NCBI RefSeq assembly: GCF_001542405.1
Contig: NZ_LNCD01000086.1
Location: forward strand, 1-64,000
Direction of reading: 5' to 3'
DNA length: 64,000 bases
DNA from: Rhizobium altiplani
GTDB taxonomy: Bacteria; Pseudomonadota; Alphaproteobacteria; Rhizobiales; Rhizobiaceae
The notes below the pieces were generated by a model. It made no database searches. It had not been told where the DNA came from and saw only the letters and a list, made by a program, of their open reading frames with translations. Positions 8,773 to 17,070 of the stretch are shown one piece after another; the first letter of the stretch is position 1; each line of letters starts with the position of its first letter. Position numbers and translations under genes: made by a program.

Positions 8773-10263
8773 TTATTCGGCGGGCGTGCTGTCGGCCGAC
8801 GGCGCACGCAACGACTTTTCGGAGATGTCGATCATCGGTGTGAAGCCTGCTGTCGGCATGCGGACTTCGTCGCGTTCCTCGAGGGCGGCGGTGGGGACCA
8901 CGACGCCCGGCCGTTCGCTGCGTGCGACTTCGAGCTGGCCGGTCAGGATGGCGCGCTCGGCGCGCAACTGCCGGATCTCCGACTTGGCAATCTCCAGGCT
9001 GGTGCGCAGCTGGCCGATTTCGTAGCGATCGGAATCCATGCGCGTATCGATGTCGCGGCGCAGCGCATCGGCATCCCGGTCGCGGCGCACGCGCAGGCTC
9101 TCCGCCTCACGCAGCTTCAGCGTCAGCTCGTTGGTCTGCGTGGCGAGTTCGCGGCGGGCGGACTCGCTCTCGGCGCCGGTCGTGCGTGCGCGCTGCAGTT
9201 CCTCGGCAAGGCGCTCCGAGCGGGAGAGGGCGGTGACGAGTTCCGATTTGACGCGCTTGAGATCGGCGCGGGCTGCCTGCAGTTCCTCATCCGTCATCTT
9301 GTTTCGGCCGTTTGCCGTGACGAGTAGCTTCTCCACGAGTTCGGCCTTGGAGCCGATCGCCTCGTGCTTCGTCGTCAGGTGGGCGATCTCGAGCGCCGAG
9401 GAGGCCTGCAGGGTCTCGTGCTCGACTTCGAGCCGCTTGTGGCGCTCCTCGAAGAGGGCGAGGTCCTGCTTCAGGCTCGCAACGGCCATCTGCAGGTTGC
9501 GCACCTGGGCTTCCTGTTCGATGAGGCTGGATTTCAGATGGCTGCGTTCCTCGTTGAGACGGGCCATTTCGCGCGCCTGGGTGCCGTTTTCGCGGCGCGA
9601 GGTTTCGATGAGCAGCTGGTGCGCCGTCGTCTCGTTGTCGAGCTTTTCGCGGGTGGCCGAGAGTTCGCGGCTGCGCTGGTCGAGCTCCGTCTGAGCGCGC
9701 TTCAGGAGTGTCGAGGCTTCATCGAATTGGATGGCGCGATCCGTCAGTTCACGTTCGGCATCGAGCAGCCGGTTTTCGATGATCGTGAATTCTTCGCGCG
9801 TGACCTGATGCACGCTCTGCAGCCTTGTCAGCTCGTCGCGGAAGGCGTCGATCTCGGAGCGAAGCTGCGCGTTGTCGGCGTAAAAAGCCTTGTTCTCGGC
9901 AGTCAGGCGAAGATTGTCCTGGTCAGCCTTTTGACGCGCATGGCTTTCGTAGTCGAGAAGCGAGCTGATGCGCGCGCATTCGGCGCGGAGCGCACCGGTC
10001 TCGTTCAGCGACTGGCTGTGAGTGCCGAGCAGCGAGGAAACGCGCTCCTGCAGCGATGTGAGGCTCGACAGCAGGTCTTCCGACGTCCGCTGGTTTTCCT
10101 CCAGTGCGGAACCGAAAGCAGCGAAATCGTTGACGTCAGGGATAGCATAGCGCAGCGGCTCTTCGGCGGCCGGGCGATGATCCGCTATCGAAGCGGGTCG
10201 GTATCCTGTTGTCGACAGCGACTTGCCGCCGTCTTCTGCGCGACGAAAAAAACTCATGACCAT
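8773..10263 (-). CDS. Long coiled-coil protein, possibly cytoskeleton-like
   Basis: The 496-residue protein is almost entirely heptad-rich helix from about residue 50 to 450, with an N-terminal basic patch (MSFFRRAEDGGKS) and a low-complexity Ala/Pro/Ser tail. There is no signal peptide or membrane segment, so it is probably cytoplasmic. The layout resembles bacterial intermediate-filament-like or crescentin-like proteins, but coiled coils converge easily and I cannot claim homology. Two in-frame ATGs (10263 and 10257) are possible starts. It is followed after 193 bp by the membrane protein/ClpP-like pair on the same strand. Confidence 0.7.
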   Translation of the reverse strand: MVMSFFRRAEDGGKSLSTTGYRPASIADHRPAAEEPLRYAIPDVNDFAAFGSALEENQRTSEDLLSSLTSLQERVSSLLGTHSQSLNETGALRAECARISSLLDYESHARQKADQDNLRLTAENKAFYADNAQLRSEIDAFRDELTRLQSVHQVTREEFTIIENRLLDAERELTDRAIQFDEASTLLKRAQTELDQRSRELSATREKLDNETTAHQLLIETSRRENGTQAREMARLNEERSHLKSSLIEQEAQVRNLQMAVASLKQDLALFEERHKRLEVEHETLQASSALEIAHLTTKHEAIGSKAELVEKLLVTANGRNKMTDEELQAARADLKRVKSELVTALSRSERLAEELQRARTTGAESESARRELATQTNELTLKLREAESLRVRRDRDADALRRDIDTRMDSDRYEIGQLRTSLEIAKSEIRQLRAERAILTGQLEVARSERPGVVVPTAALEERDEVRMPTAGFTPMIDISEKSLRAPSADSTPAE

Positions 10264-10474
10264 GACTTATGCCCCAAAAGTACTGTCAAAACGCCGGCGA
10301 AATATGGATTTCAGCTAATTAAGCGAACCTATCGAAAATTGCCTTGATTCCGTACACGCATGCTGTGCGTGCATCTAGAAACGGCGGCGCGGTCGCTGTC
10401 AAAATACGCAAGATGACAATCAACAGGTTCGAGGGGCTGACCTGTGACATTCGCGCAACAGCCGCCTGGCGACC

Positions 10475-10804
10475 TTATTCCTCAGGGAGAATCCGCATGC
10501 CGTCCGTCTCAAGCTCGCTACCGAGTTCGACACTTTTCGTCTGCTTGTCGTAGACGCAAAAGTAGCTAACGAAGCCGTTCGCGCCCTTCGGTTTGCCGGT
10601 TACAAGGGCGATGCCGTAGTGCTCGCTGCCGAACGGATCGACGACCGCATGTGGAAACTCGATCGAGGCGCGCGCCGCCTGTTTGCACTTGGCTTCAACC
10701 TCGGACGCGAACTCCTGCCAGGCGTCGCCTGAGGAGGCGCGGGCGGTTCCCGCCGCAGCGATTGCCATGGCAAGTATGCAAAAGCGGATTTTATTCCTCT
10801 GCAT
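10475..10804 (-). CDS. Small secreted protein of unknown function
   Basis: The 109-residue protein has a clear signal peptide (KIRFCILAMAIAAAGTARA, cleavage near 24). The mature domain of about 85 residues has two cysteines (VEAKCKQAA and YFCVYDKQ) that could form a disulfide. Ordered strands such as EHYGIALVTGKPK and FVSYFCVYDK suggest a folded periplasmic domain. No family is recognised. It is transcribed away from sodB. Confidence 0.6.
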   Translation of the reverse strand: MQRNKIRFCILAMAIAAAGTARASSGDAWQEFASEVEAKCKQAARASIEFPHAVVDPFGSEHYGIALVTGKPKGANGFVSYFCVYDKQTKSVELGSELETDGMRILPEE

Positions 10805-10867
10805 CTGAAAAGCCCGTCTTCCAGCTGTTGTAAAACTCGCCCATGATCAGCGATTTAGGGCTGCAAA

Positions 10868-10881
10868 GCCAAGTGCTTGGC
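10868..10881. repeat. Short palindrome upstream of sodB
   Basis: GCCAAG and CTTGGC are separated by two bases, 124-137 bases before the sodB start codon, between sodB and the divergent secreted-protein gene. It could be an operator. No known regulator is assigned. Confidence 0.35.
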
Positions 10882-11004
10882 GAAGGCAATTTTTCCTCTC
10901 TGCCCGTCTTTTTTGATATTTCGCAGGTTGCCTCTCCATGCTTGCGCTCCTATGTTCCGCCTCACCTGCCGATTACGCAAACTATTGCCAAGAGGAGACC
11001 CACA

Positions 11005-11607
11005 ATGGCTTTCGAATTGCCCGAACTTCCCTATGACTACGAAGCGCTCCAGCCCTTCATGTCGAAGGAAACCCTGGAATTCCATCACGACAAGCACCAC
11101 AAGGCTTACGTCGACAACGGCAACAAGCTCGCGGCAGAGGCAGGCCTTTCCGATCTCTCCCTCGAAGACGTCGTGAAGAAGTCGTTCGGCACCAATGCCG
11201 GCCTCTTCAACAATGCTGCCCAGCACTATAACCACGTCCACTTCTGGAAGTGGATGAAGAAGGGCGGCGGCGGCAACAAGCTGCCGAGCAAGCTCGAAGC
11301 TGCCATCAATTCCGACCTCGGCGGCTACGACAAGTTCAAGGCCGATTTCATCGCTGCCGGCACGACCCAGTTCGGCTCGGGCTGGGCATGGGTTTCCGTC
11401 AAGAATGGCAAGCTCGAAATCTCCAAGACCCCGAACGGCGAAAACCCGCTCGTTCACGGCGCGACCCCGATCCTCGGCGTCGACGTATGGGAACACTCCT
11501 ATTACATCGACTACCGCAACGCGCGTCCGAAGTACCTGGAAGCTTTCGTCGATAGCCTGATCAACTGGGACTACGTCCTGGAGCGCTACGAAGCCGCAGC
11601 GAAGTAA
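11005..11607 (+). CDS. sodB: Superoxide dismutase, Fe (or Fe/Mn cambialistic) type
   Basis: The 200-residue enzyme converts superoxide to oxygen and hydrogen peroxide in the cytoplasm. Metal ligands are visible as His27 (FHHDKHH), His77 (AAQHYNH), Asp160 and His164 (DVWEHSYY). Gln73 in AAQHYNH is the position that marks Fe-type enzymes, whereas Mn-type enzymes carry Gly there and Gln further on. Rhizobial enzymes of this type are reported to work with either metal. The start at 11005 has AGAGGAGA upstream and gives the usual family length. In-frame codons back to 10843 are not needed. A strong terminator follows. Confidence 0.95.
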   Translation: MAFELPELPYDYEALQPFMSKETLEFHHDKHHKAYVDNGNKLAAEAGLSDLSLEDVVKKSFGTNAGLFNNAAQHYNHVHFWKWMKKGGGGNKLPSKLEAAINSDLGGYDKFKADFIAAGTTQFGSGWAWVSVKNGKLEISKTPNGENPLVHGATPILGVDVWEHSYYIDYRNARPKYLEAFVDSLINWDYVLERYEAAAK

Positions 11608-11633
11608 TCGGCTCGCACAAAAAAAGATGTCAG

Positions 11634-11668
11634 CACCCGGCGCCTCGAAACGCCGGGTGTTTTTGTTT
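11634..11668 (+). terminator. Rho-independent terminator of sodB
   Basis: A 9-bp GC-rich stem (CACCCGGCG / CGCCGGGTG, loop of 8) is followed directly by TTTTTGTTTT, 26 bases after the sodB stop. Confidence 0.9.
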
Positions 11669-11715
11669 TCGATGACTGTCACAAGCTTGTCATGCCGCGC
11701 GCCTAAAGCGCTGAC

Positions 11716-12567
11716 ATGACATCCTTTTCCGATCTTCCCATTCTCCGTTTCGGCGTCGTCGCAGATTCGCAATATGCGGCGAGGGAGCCGCATGTCGGAA
11801 TGAACCGCCACTATGCCAGAAGCTTTGCCAAGCTCTCCGCGGCGGTCGAGGTTTTCAATGGCGAGGAACTGAGCTTCGTCATCACGCTCGGCGACATCAT
11901 CGATCGGGACTTCGAGAGCTTCGACGACATCCTCCCCGTCTACGACCGCCTGAGACACGAAAATTTCTTCCTGCTCGGCAATCATGATTTTTCCGTCGCA
12001 GCCGATCGGTTGGCCGATGTCGCCGCCCGCGTCGGTCTGGCATCGACTTACTACAGCTTCGCCAGGCAGGGGTGGCGGTTCATCGTTCTCGATGGCAACG
12101 AGGTCAGCACCTTTGCGCCGCCGGAAGGGCATCCCTATCGGGACATAGCCGCCCGTCGGCTCGCCGAGCTTAGGGCAGCCGGCGCCGTCAACGCGCAGGA
12201 GTGGAACGCCATGCCGAGCGACGAGCAGGTCGCCTGGCTTTCCGACCAGATTAACAAAGCCCGTGCTGCAGGCGAGCGGGTTATCGTCATGAACCATTAC
12301 CCCGTCTATCCGCCGAACGCGCACGACAGCTGGGACCGCGAGCGCATCATCACTCTTCTGACGGCGCACGAACATGTCGCGGCCTACTTCAGCGGCCACA
12401 ACCACGCCGGCAATTTCGGCACGCTCGAGGGATGCCATTTCCTCAATTTCAAGGGGATGGTCGATACCGAGACCGAGAATACCTTCGCTATCGTGGAAAT
12501 CTGGGCCGACCGCATCGAAGTTCACGGTTTCGGCCGTGAGGACAGCCGGACGCTGAAGCTCCGCTAG
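11716..12567 (+). CDS. Metallophosphoesterase, ADP-ribose/CDP-alcohol diphosphatase-like
   Basis: This is a 283-residue calcineurin-fold phosphoesterase. Metal motifs in order are ADSQY (Asp17, Gln19), GDIID (Asp60), GNHD (89-91), MNHYP (His194) and GHNH (227-230). Gln in place of the usual His in the first motif is characteristic of the Mn-dependent ADP-ribose/CDP-alcohol diphosphatase group, which hydrolyses ADP-ribose and similar nucleotides. No signal peptide is seen. It follows the sodB terminator and so has its own promoter. Confidence 0.82.
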   Translation: MTSFSDLPILRFGVVADSQYAAREPHVGMNRHYARSFAKLSAAVEVFNGEELSFVITLGDIIDRDFESFDDILPVYDRLRHENFFLLGNHDFSVAADRLADVAARVGLASTYYSFARQGWRFIVLDGNEVSTFAPPEGHPYRDIAARRLAELRAAGAVNAQEWNAMPSDEQVAWLSDQINKARAAGERVIVMNHYPVYPPNAHDSWDRERIITLLTAHEHVAAYFSGHNHAGNFGTLEGCHFLNFKGMVDTETENTFAIVEIWADRIEVHGFGREDSRTLKLR

Positions 12568-12614
12568 GCTGCTACCAATCGTTGCCTGGATAGGGCCGGC
12601 AAAGGGTGCCGCCT

Positions 12615-12851
12615 TCAACCCATCGGTAGGGCTTGCTGCACCTGCTGTGCTATCTCGCTTCGATCCATCGCGCTCAAAAGGCCGTCCTTTGTGTCGCAGC
12701 CATCTTGGAAAAGATCGAAGAGCGTTGAGGCGGCTCGGCAGCCTTCGAGGCTATTCGGGTCTCTCTTGTGCAGGTAGCACCACTCCGAAAGAGCCTCGAA
12801 CACGACATTGATGTCATCTGTAAAGGAGATCACGTTTGATAGGTCTGTCAT
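12615..12851 (-). CDS. Small conserved hypothetical protein
   Basis: The likely start is the ATG at 12851 (78 residues, MTDLSNVISF). An in-frame ATG at 12893 would add 14 residues that look unrelated. The protein is acidic and helical, with three cysteines (EWCYLHKR, EGCRAAS, DGCDTKD). It is similar in character to short proteins widespread in rhizobia. No function can be given. Confidence 0.55.
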   Translation of the reverse strand: MTDLSNVISFTDDINVVFEALSEWCYLHKRDPNSLEGCRAASTLFDLFQDGCDTKDGLLSAMDRSEIAQQVQQALPMG

Positions 12852-12996
12852 TTCATTCGATGCTCCGCTCAGGCAGAAGCACGAAACTCCCAAGCGGCCG
12901 TTGCCAACAGATGCCGACCGATCATGAATAATACTGCCTGCGACGCAGCATGGCTATTAATTAAGACATAGCGGACCTCCACCAAACGCGCTGGCC

Positions 12997-13551
12997 TCAG
13001 AAGTCCGGGGGAATTGATCTGATCTCTTGCAGATAATGTGCGATTGGCGCCAGTTCGACGATGCTGGGCATGCTTTGGACGATGTCCTCCGGTTGGCACC
13101 ACGGATAGGGGAGCGATGTGATCCAATCCATGACCGCTCCCAAATGATCCGCCGAAATGATCTCCATCCGATCGATGCGAATGACTAGCCTTTGGACAAG
13201 GCCTTGGATGTCGGAAAAGTACCAATCGTAGCGGCCGCAGCCAATTCGGATGTCTCCGTTATTCTTCGCCGACATGCCGACGAGCCAATGGCATGGAAAA
13301 TGGCGTCGATTGGCGTCTGTGGGGCGAGCCAGGCAGAAAGTATAGACATTTTCGAAGTCGTTCGCGAAACGCCGGCAGAGAGTCTGTTCGATCTCAGGCA
13401 GGCCCTTGGCTGAACTTGGAAAGGAGATGGCGTCGGTCTTGACCACCATCTCCAGCGCAATATCCTCGGAGAAGGCGTGGCGCATCAGGAACGGCCGGTT
13501 CCCGTCTTTCGCATGGAAGTACGCACTGACGGCTTCGAACGGACTTGGCAT
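12997..13551 (-). CDS. Hypothetical protein, possible NTF2/SnoaL-like fold
   Basis: GGAGG lies eight bases before the ATG at 13551, deciding this start over 13581. The 184-residue product has aromatic-rich strands (VYTFCLARPT, IRIGCGRYDWYF, LVIRIDRMEII) and an N-terminal helix (FEAVSAYFHAKDG), a pattern reminiscent of SnoaL/NTF2 cone-shaped domains. That fold assignment is an inference. No active-site motif is recognised. Confidence 0.55.
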   Translation of the reverse strand: MPSPFEAVSAYFHAKDGNRPFLMRHAFSEDIALEMVVKTDAISFPSSAKGLPEIEQTLCRRFANDFENVYTFCLARPTDANRRHFPCHWLVGMSAKNNGDIRIGCGRYDWYFSDIQGLVQRLVIRIDRMEIISADHLGAVMDWITSLPYPWCQPEDIVQSMPSIVELAPIAHYLQEIRSIPPDF

Positions 13552-13732
13552 GGCGTAACCTCCGCAATAGACCCGCATCACCCTATCCTATTTTGCTGTT
13601 ACGGTGGGCGACGGAGGCGCGGTCGTGGTCGTGATAACAATCCCGTCGCCCATTCAATCCGAAGCGGACGTTTTGGAGGCTGGACTTTAGCGTCTGGCTT
13701 TCCATTTCCCTTCGATCGAAACCCATCGAAAC

Positions 13733-14539
13733 GTGCCTCGGCAATTGAAGATTGCGACCTACAACGTCAACGGCGTGAACGGACGCCTCGAGATCCTTCT
13801 TCGCTGGCTGAAGGAGGACAAGCCCGACGTCGTATGCCTGCAGGAACTGAAGACGGAAGACGCCCGGTTTCCACGCGGTGCGCTCGAGCGGGCCGGCTAC
13901 GGCGCAATCTGGCACGGACAAAAGAGCTGGAACGGCGTCGCGATCCTATCCAGGGGCTCGACGCCGATACTGACGCGGCGCGGTCTTCGGAGCGATCCTG
14001 ATGACACGCACAGCCGCTACATTGAGGCAGCCATCGACGGCATCCTTGTCGGGTGCCTCTATCTTCCGAATGGAAATCCGGCCCCTGGCCCGAAGTTCGA
14101 TTACAAGCTCCGTTGGTTCCGACGGCTGCACGAATATGCAGCCGAATTGCGCGACCTCGAAATTCCGGCCGTTTTGGCTGGTGACTTCAACGTCATGCCG
14201 ACGGAAATCGACGTCTACAAGCCGGAGCGCTGGCTGGATGACGCCTTGTTCCGGCCGGAGGTTCGCAAGGCCTATGCCGATCTGGTCGCACAAGGCTGGA
14301 CCGACGCCGTAAGGCACCTGCATCCGAACGAGCGCATCTATACCTTCTGGAAGTACTGGCGAAACTCCTTCGAACGCGACGCGGGTCTCCGGATCGACCA
14401 TTTCCTGCTCAGCCCGATGATCGCCCCATGGCTCAAGTCGGCGAGCGTGCGCAGGAAGCCCAGGAGCTGGGAACATACGAGCGACCATGCGCCAGTGATG
14501 ATCGAGCTTGAGGTTCCCAAGCGCGAAGACGACGCGTGA
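13733..14539 (+). CDS. xthA: Exodeoxyribonuclease III family AP endonuclease
   Basis: The 268-residue protein has the exonuclease-endonuclease-phosphatase fold: ATYNVNGVNGR at the N-terminus, CLQELKT with the metal-binding Glu, NGVAIL, the GDFNVMPTEIDV motif with catalytic Asp and Asn, and C-terminal LRIDHFLLS and HTSDHAPVM with Asp-His. It cleaves abasic DNA and trims 3' ends in base excision repair. The start is GTG. Genomes of this group usually hold more than one copy, so which paralogue this is remains unclear. Confidence 0.92.
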   Translation: MPRQLKIATYNVNGVNGRLEILLRWLKEDKPDVVCLQELKTEDARFPRGALERAGYGAIWHGQKSWNGVAILSRGSTPILTRRGLRSDPDDTHSRYIEAAIDGILVGCLYLPNGNPAPGPKFDYKLRWFRRLHEYAAELRDLEIPAVLAGDFNVMPTEIDVYKPERWLDDALFRPEVRKAYADLVAQGWTDAVRHLHPNERIYTFWKYWRNSFERDAGLRIDHFLLSPMIAPWLKSASVRRKPRSWEHTSDHAPVMIELEVPKREDDA

Positions 14540-14570
14540 ACACGAGCGATGAAACTGGAAGGAACGCAAG

Positions 14571-14840
14571 ATGGATGCCGACCTCGATACGATGTCGCGC
14601 AACGAATTGATCACGGAGGCGAAGCGCCTCCGCGACGCGATCAGAAAACACCGCGACGCCACAGGTCACGACCTCTGTTGGCATCATCCTCAGCTCTGGG
14701 AAATGCTGCCGGAAAAGCTCAATCCCGACATCGCGGTGCCTCCCTGGCCGAAGTTCCTCCGAGGTTGCGTCCGCTATCGTGAGAGTTTGGATCGGCAGAA
14801 GCCTGACGCCCCTGTCCTGGACGAAGAGTTCGAAACCTGA
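14571..14840 (+). CDS. Small conserved hypothetical protein
   Basis: An 89-residue protein starts 31 bases after xthA with GGAAGG upstream, so it may be cotranscribed with it. It contains a helical N-terminus (MSRNELITEAKRLRDAIRKHRD) and a compact WHHPQLWEMLP segment. Similar short proteins are common in Rhizobiales. The function is unknown. Confidence 0.68.
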   Translation: MDADLDTMSRNELITEAKRLRDAIRKHRDATGHDLCWHHPQLWEMLPEKLNPDIAVPPWPKFLRGCVRYRESLDRQKPDAPVLDEEFET

Positions 14841-14909
14841 TTCGCGCCAACTTCACCGACCGTGAAACTCGGGCAAAGCGGAGAGCACTGGCGCGCACCT
14901 TTCATCCAC

Positions 14910-15611
14910 TCAGGCGGTTGCGGTGGCTGGCGTGTTCATCCACTCGCTCGTCCAGAGCTGCCGCAACCGGTCGCCTTCGCCTCGGAAATAGGCGTCTGCA
15001 GCTTCGCAATGCTCCACACGATCGCTGCGGAAATTGCGGATTGCCTGACGCAGCTCGCACCAGGCGACAATGTTGGCGGTCTGCGAGTAATAGATGAGGG
15101 CGATCGGCTGGATCCTGCGCTCCGTCGCGCGGCCGAGTTCGTCGCGGTAGTCAAGTTGCAGCTTCTGTTCGTCGCGGATGGCGCGACGAACCAGACCAAG
15201 ATCGAGCCCGACAGGAGATTGGGCAACCGATCCCCAGGCGTAGAGCGCTTTTCGTTCCATCGCCTGGCGCAGCGGCGCAGGTACGGCGCCTGTTATCTTC
15301 TGGTTGACGCCCTTGGCCGCCTGCTTGAGTTCCTCGTCGCCGGTTCGATCGAGCAAAGCCAGCGACAAGACGATGGCCTCCATTTCCTCGACCGAGAACA
15401 TCAGCGGCGGCAGGTCGAAGCCCGGCCGCATGATGTAGCCGATGCCCCGGCCGCCCTCGATCGGAACCCGCATCGCCTGCAAGGCGGCGATGTCGCGATA
15501 GATCGAGCGCACGGTCACCTCAAGCGTCTCCGCCATGGCCGCCGCCGTCATCGGTCTGGTCGCCAATCGCAGGATCTGGATGATCTCGAAAAGCCGTGAG
15601 GCCTTGCGCAT
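14910..15611 (-). CDS. YafY-type transcriptional regulator (HTH_11 plus WYL domain)
   Basis: The 233-residue protein has an N-terminal winged helix (SRLFEIIQILR...AAMAETLEVTVRSIYRDIAAL, about 5-55) and a WYL ligand-binding domain (about 135-220, with LDYRDELGRATERRIQPIALIYY). It is divergent from a LysE-type exporter. A CTGACA-N6-TGTCAG palindrome lies between the two genes, which fits control of both by this protein. Confidence 0.85.
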   Translation of the reverse strand: MRKASRLFEIIQILRLATRPMTAAAMAETLEVTVRSIYRDIAALQAMRVPIEGGRGIGYIMRPGFDLPPLMFSVEEMEAIVLSLALLDRTGDEELKQAAKGVNQKITGAVPAPLRQAMERKALYAWGSVAQSPVGLDLGLVRRAIRDEQKLQLDYRDELGRATERRIQPIALIYYSQTANIVAWCELRQAIRNFRSDRVEHCEAADAYFRGEGDRLRQLWTSEWMNTPATATA

Positions 15612-15636
15612 TTTTCGCCTCCGTTGGTCCAGGCTC

Positions 15637-15654
15637 CTGACAATACACTGTCAG
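15637..15654. promoter_or_regulatory. Probable operator between the WYL regulator and the LysE exporter
   Basis: CTGACA-ATACAC-TGTCAG is a perfect 6-bp inverted repeat with a 6-base spacer, 26-43 bases upstream of the regulator start. A further CTGACA occurs at 15735-15740, next to the exporter start. Inverted TGACA/TGTCA sites are typical next to WYL-type regulators. Confidence 0.6.
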
Positions 15655-15740
15655 TTGGGCAGTCGTATAGCTTTCCCTATCGAATTGAAAATCAACACGG
15701 TCTTGGAAAACGACCTTGAATTGGATAGCGGGCAACTGAC

Positions 15741-16379
15741 ATGACTTACAGCGAAAATCTCTGGCTCTACTTCACCCTTCTCTTCGGCATCATCATTGTC
15801 CCGGGGATGGACATGCTGTTCGTGCTGGCCAACTCCCTGAGCGGCGGCAGGCGCACGGGCATTGCTGCGACCGCCGGCATCGTGGCGGGCGGGGCGGTGC
15901 ATTCGCTCTATGGCGCTATCGGTGTCGGTGTGCTCGCCGTCCTCCTGCCGACCCTGTTCAACCCGCTGCTCTTTGCCGGCGCCGCTTACATGGCCTGGAT
16001 CGGCTTCACGCTGATTCGCAGTTCGATCACCGTGGAGACCGTCGGGGCGGGCGGTCTGGGCTCGGGCTGGCGGGCATTCCGCCAGGGCGCGGCGACCTGC
16101 CTGATGAATCCCAAGGCCTATCTCTTCATGATCGCCGTCTACCCGCAATTCCTGAAGCCGATCTATGGACCGATCTGGGCGCAGGGCCTGGTCATGGGCT
16201 TTATGACGATGGCGACCCAAGCGGCTGTCTATGGCACTCTAGCGCTGACAGCGGCGCGAAGCCGCACTTTGCTGGTGTCCAATCCCAAGGCGACGATCCT
16301 CGTCGGACGGGTCGCAGGCGCCCTTCTGATCGCCGTCTCAATACTGACGGCATGGCATGGCTGGCGCGTGTCCCTATGA
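15741..16379 (+). CDS. LysE/RhtB-family exporter
   Basis: A 212-residue inner-membrane protein has about six hydrophobic segments. The family hallmarks are PGMDMLFVLANSLSGGRRTGIAATAGIVAGG near the N-terminus and FRQGAATCLMNPKAYLFM in the middle. LysE-type proteins export amino acids or related small molecules using the proton gradient. The substrate is unknown. It is divergent from and probably controlled by the WYL regulator. Confidence 0.87.
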   Translation: MTYSENLWLYFTLLFGIIIVPGMDMLFVLANSLSGGRRTGIAATAGIVAGGAVHSLYGAIGVGVLAVLLPTLFNPLLFAGAAYMAWIGFTLIRSSITVETVGAGGLGSGWRAFRQGAATCLMNPKAYLFMIAVYPQFLKPIYGPIWAQGLVMGFMTMATQAAVYGTLALTAARSRTLLVSNPKATILVGRVAGALLIAVSILTAWHGWRVSL

Positions 16380-16523
16380 GGAGGGCGCCGCCACCTGACG
16401 GTCCATCTTTCCTGATGTCTCACCCACTTGTTACTTTTTTGGTCTGAAAAATTTGCAATGATGCCGCCCGTCCAGCGAAGCCGGGGCTTTGAGGACCTTT
16501 GGTAATCAAACAGGAGTGCAGAC

Positions 16524-16973
16524 ATGAGACTGAAAGCTATAACCGCGGCAGTGCTCATCGCCGGTCTGGGGGTGATAGGCGTTGCGATTGCAGCGGAGGA
16601 CGGCACGCACGAAGCACGTTCTGCGCTGATGAAGAAGGTCGGGGGCGCGGCAGGGGCAATGACAGCGATCGCCAAGGGCGAGAAGCCTTATGACGCGGAA
16701 GCGGTGAAGGCTGCCCTGATGACGATCTCGGAAACGGCAAAGGTTTTCCCGGATCAATTCAAGCCAGGCACCGAAACCGGGGATAAGGCAGCAAGTCCGA
16801 AGATCTGGGAAGATCACGAGGATTTCAAGGCTCGTGCGGCGAAGCTTTCAGCGGATGCCGACAAGGTTCTCGCCCAGCTTCCGACCGACGCAGCCGGAGT
16901 CGGCGGCGCCCTGAAGACGCTTGGCGGCAACTGCGGCGGCTGTCATGAGAAATTCAGAATAAAGACCGAATAG
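16524..16973 (+). CDS. cycP: Cytochrome c'
   Basis: The 149-residue protein has a signal peptide (LKAITAAVLIAGLGVIGVAIAA) and a four-helix body ending in the haem motif CGGCH (Cys137, Cys140, His141) close to the C-terminus, which is the cytochrome c' layout. These periplasmic haem proteins bind nitric oxide and help resist nitrosative stress. AGGAGTGCAGAC precedes the ATG. A hairpin terminator separates it from the following diheme cytochrome, so readthrough rather than a tight operon is expected. Confidence 0.9.
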   Translation: MRLKAITAAVLIAGLGVIGVAIAAEDGTHEARSALMKKVGGAAGAMTAIAKGEKPYDAEAVKAALMTISETAKVFPDQFKPGTETGDKAASPKIWEDHEDFKARAAKLSADADKVLAQLPTDAAGVGGALKTLGGNCGGCHEKFRIKTE

Positions 16974-16993
16974 CGATCCAGGCATTTTGCTCG

Positions 16994-17040
16994 AACGATC
17001 CGTGCCAGCCTTGCCGCCGGTGCGGATCGTTTTATGTTTT
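16994..17040 (+). terminator. Rho-independent terminator of cytochrome c' gene
   Basis: A 9-bp stem (AACGATCCG / CGGATCGTT) encloses a 20-base loop and is followed by TTTATGTTTT, 21 bases after the stop. Confidence 0.7.
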
Positions 17041-17070
17041 CCGCAAAGCGGTTGGCAACAGGAGCGGTGA

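Noticed and set aside
10855..12618. 587-codon minus-strand ORF across sodB and the phosphoesterase gene
   Set aside because: It is antisense to two well-supported genes and shows no motif of its own. Long antisense frames are common at this GC content.
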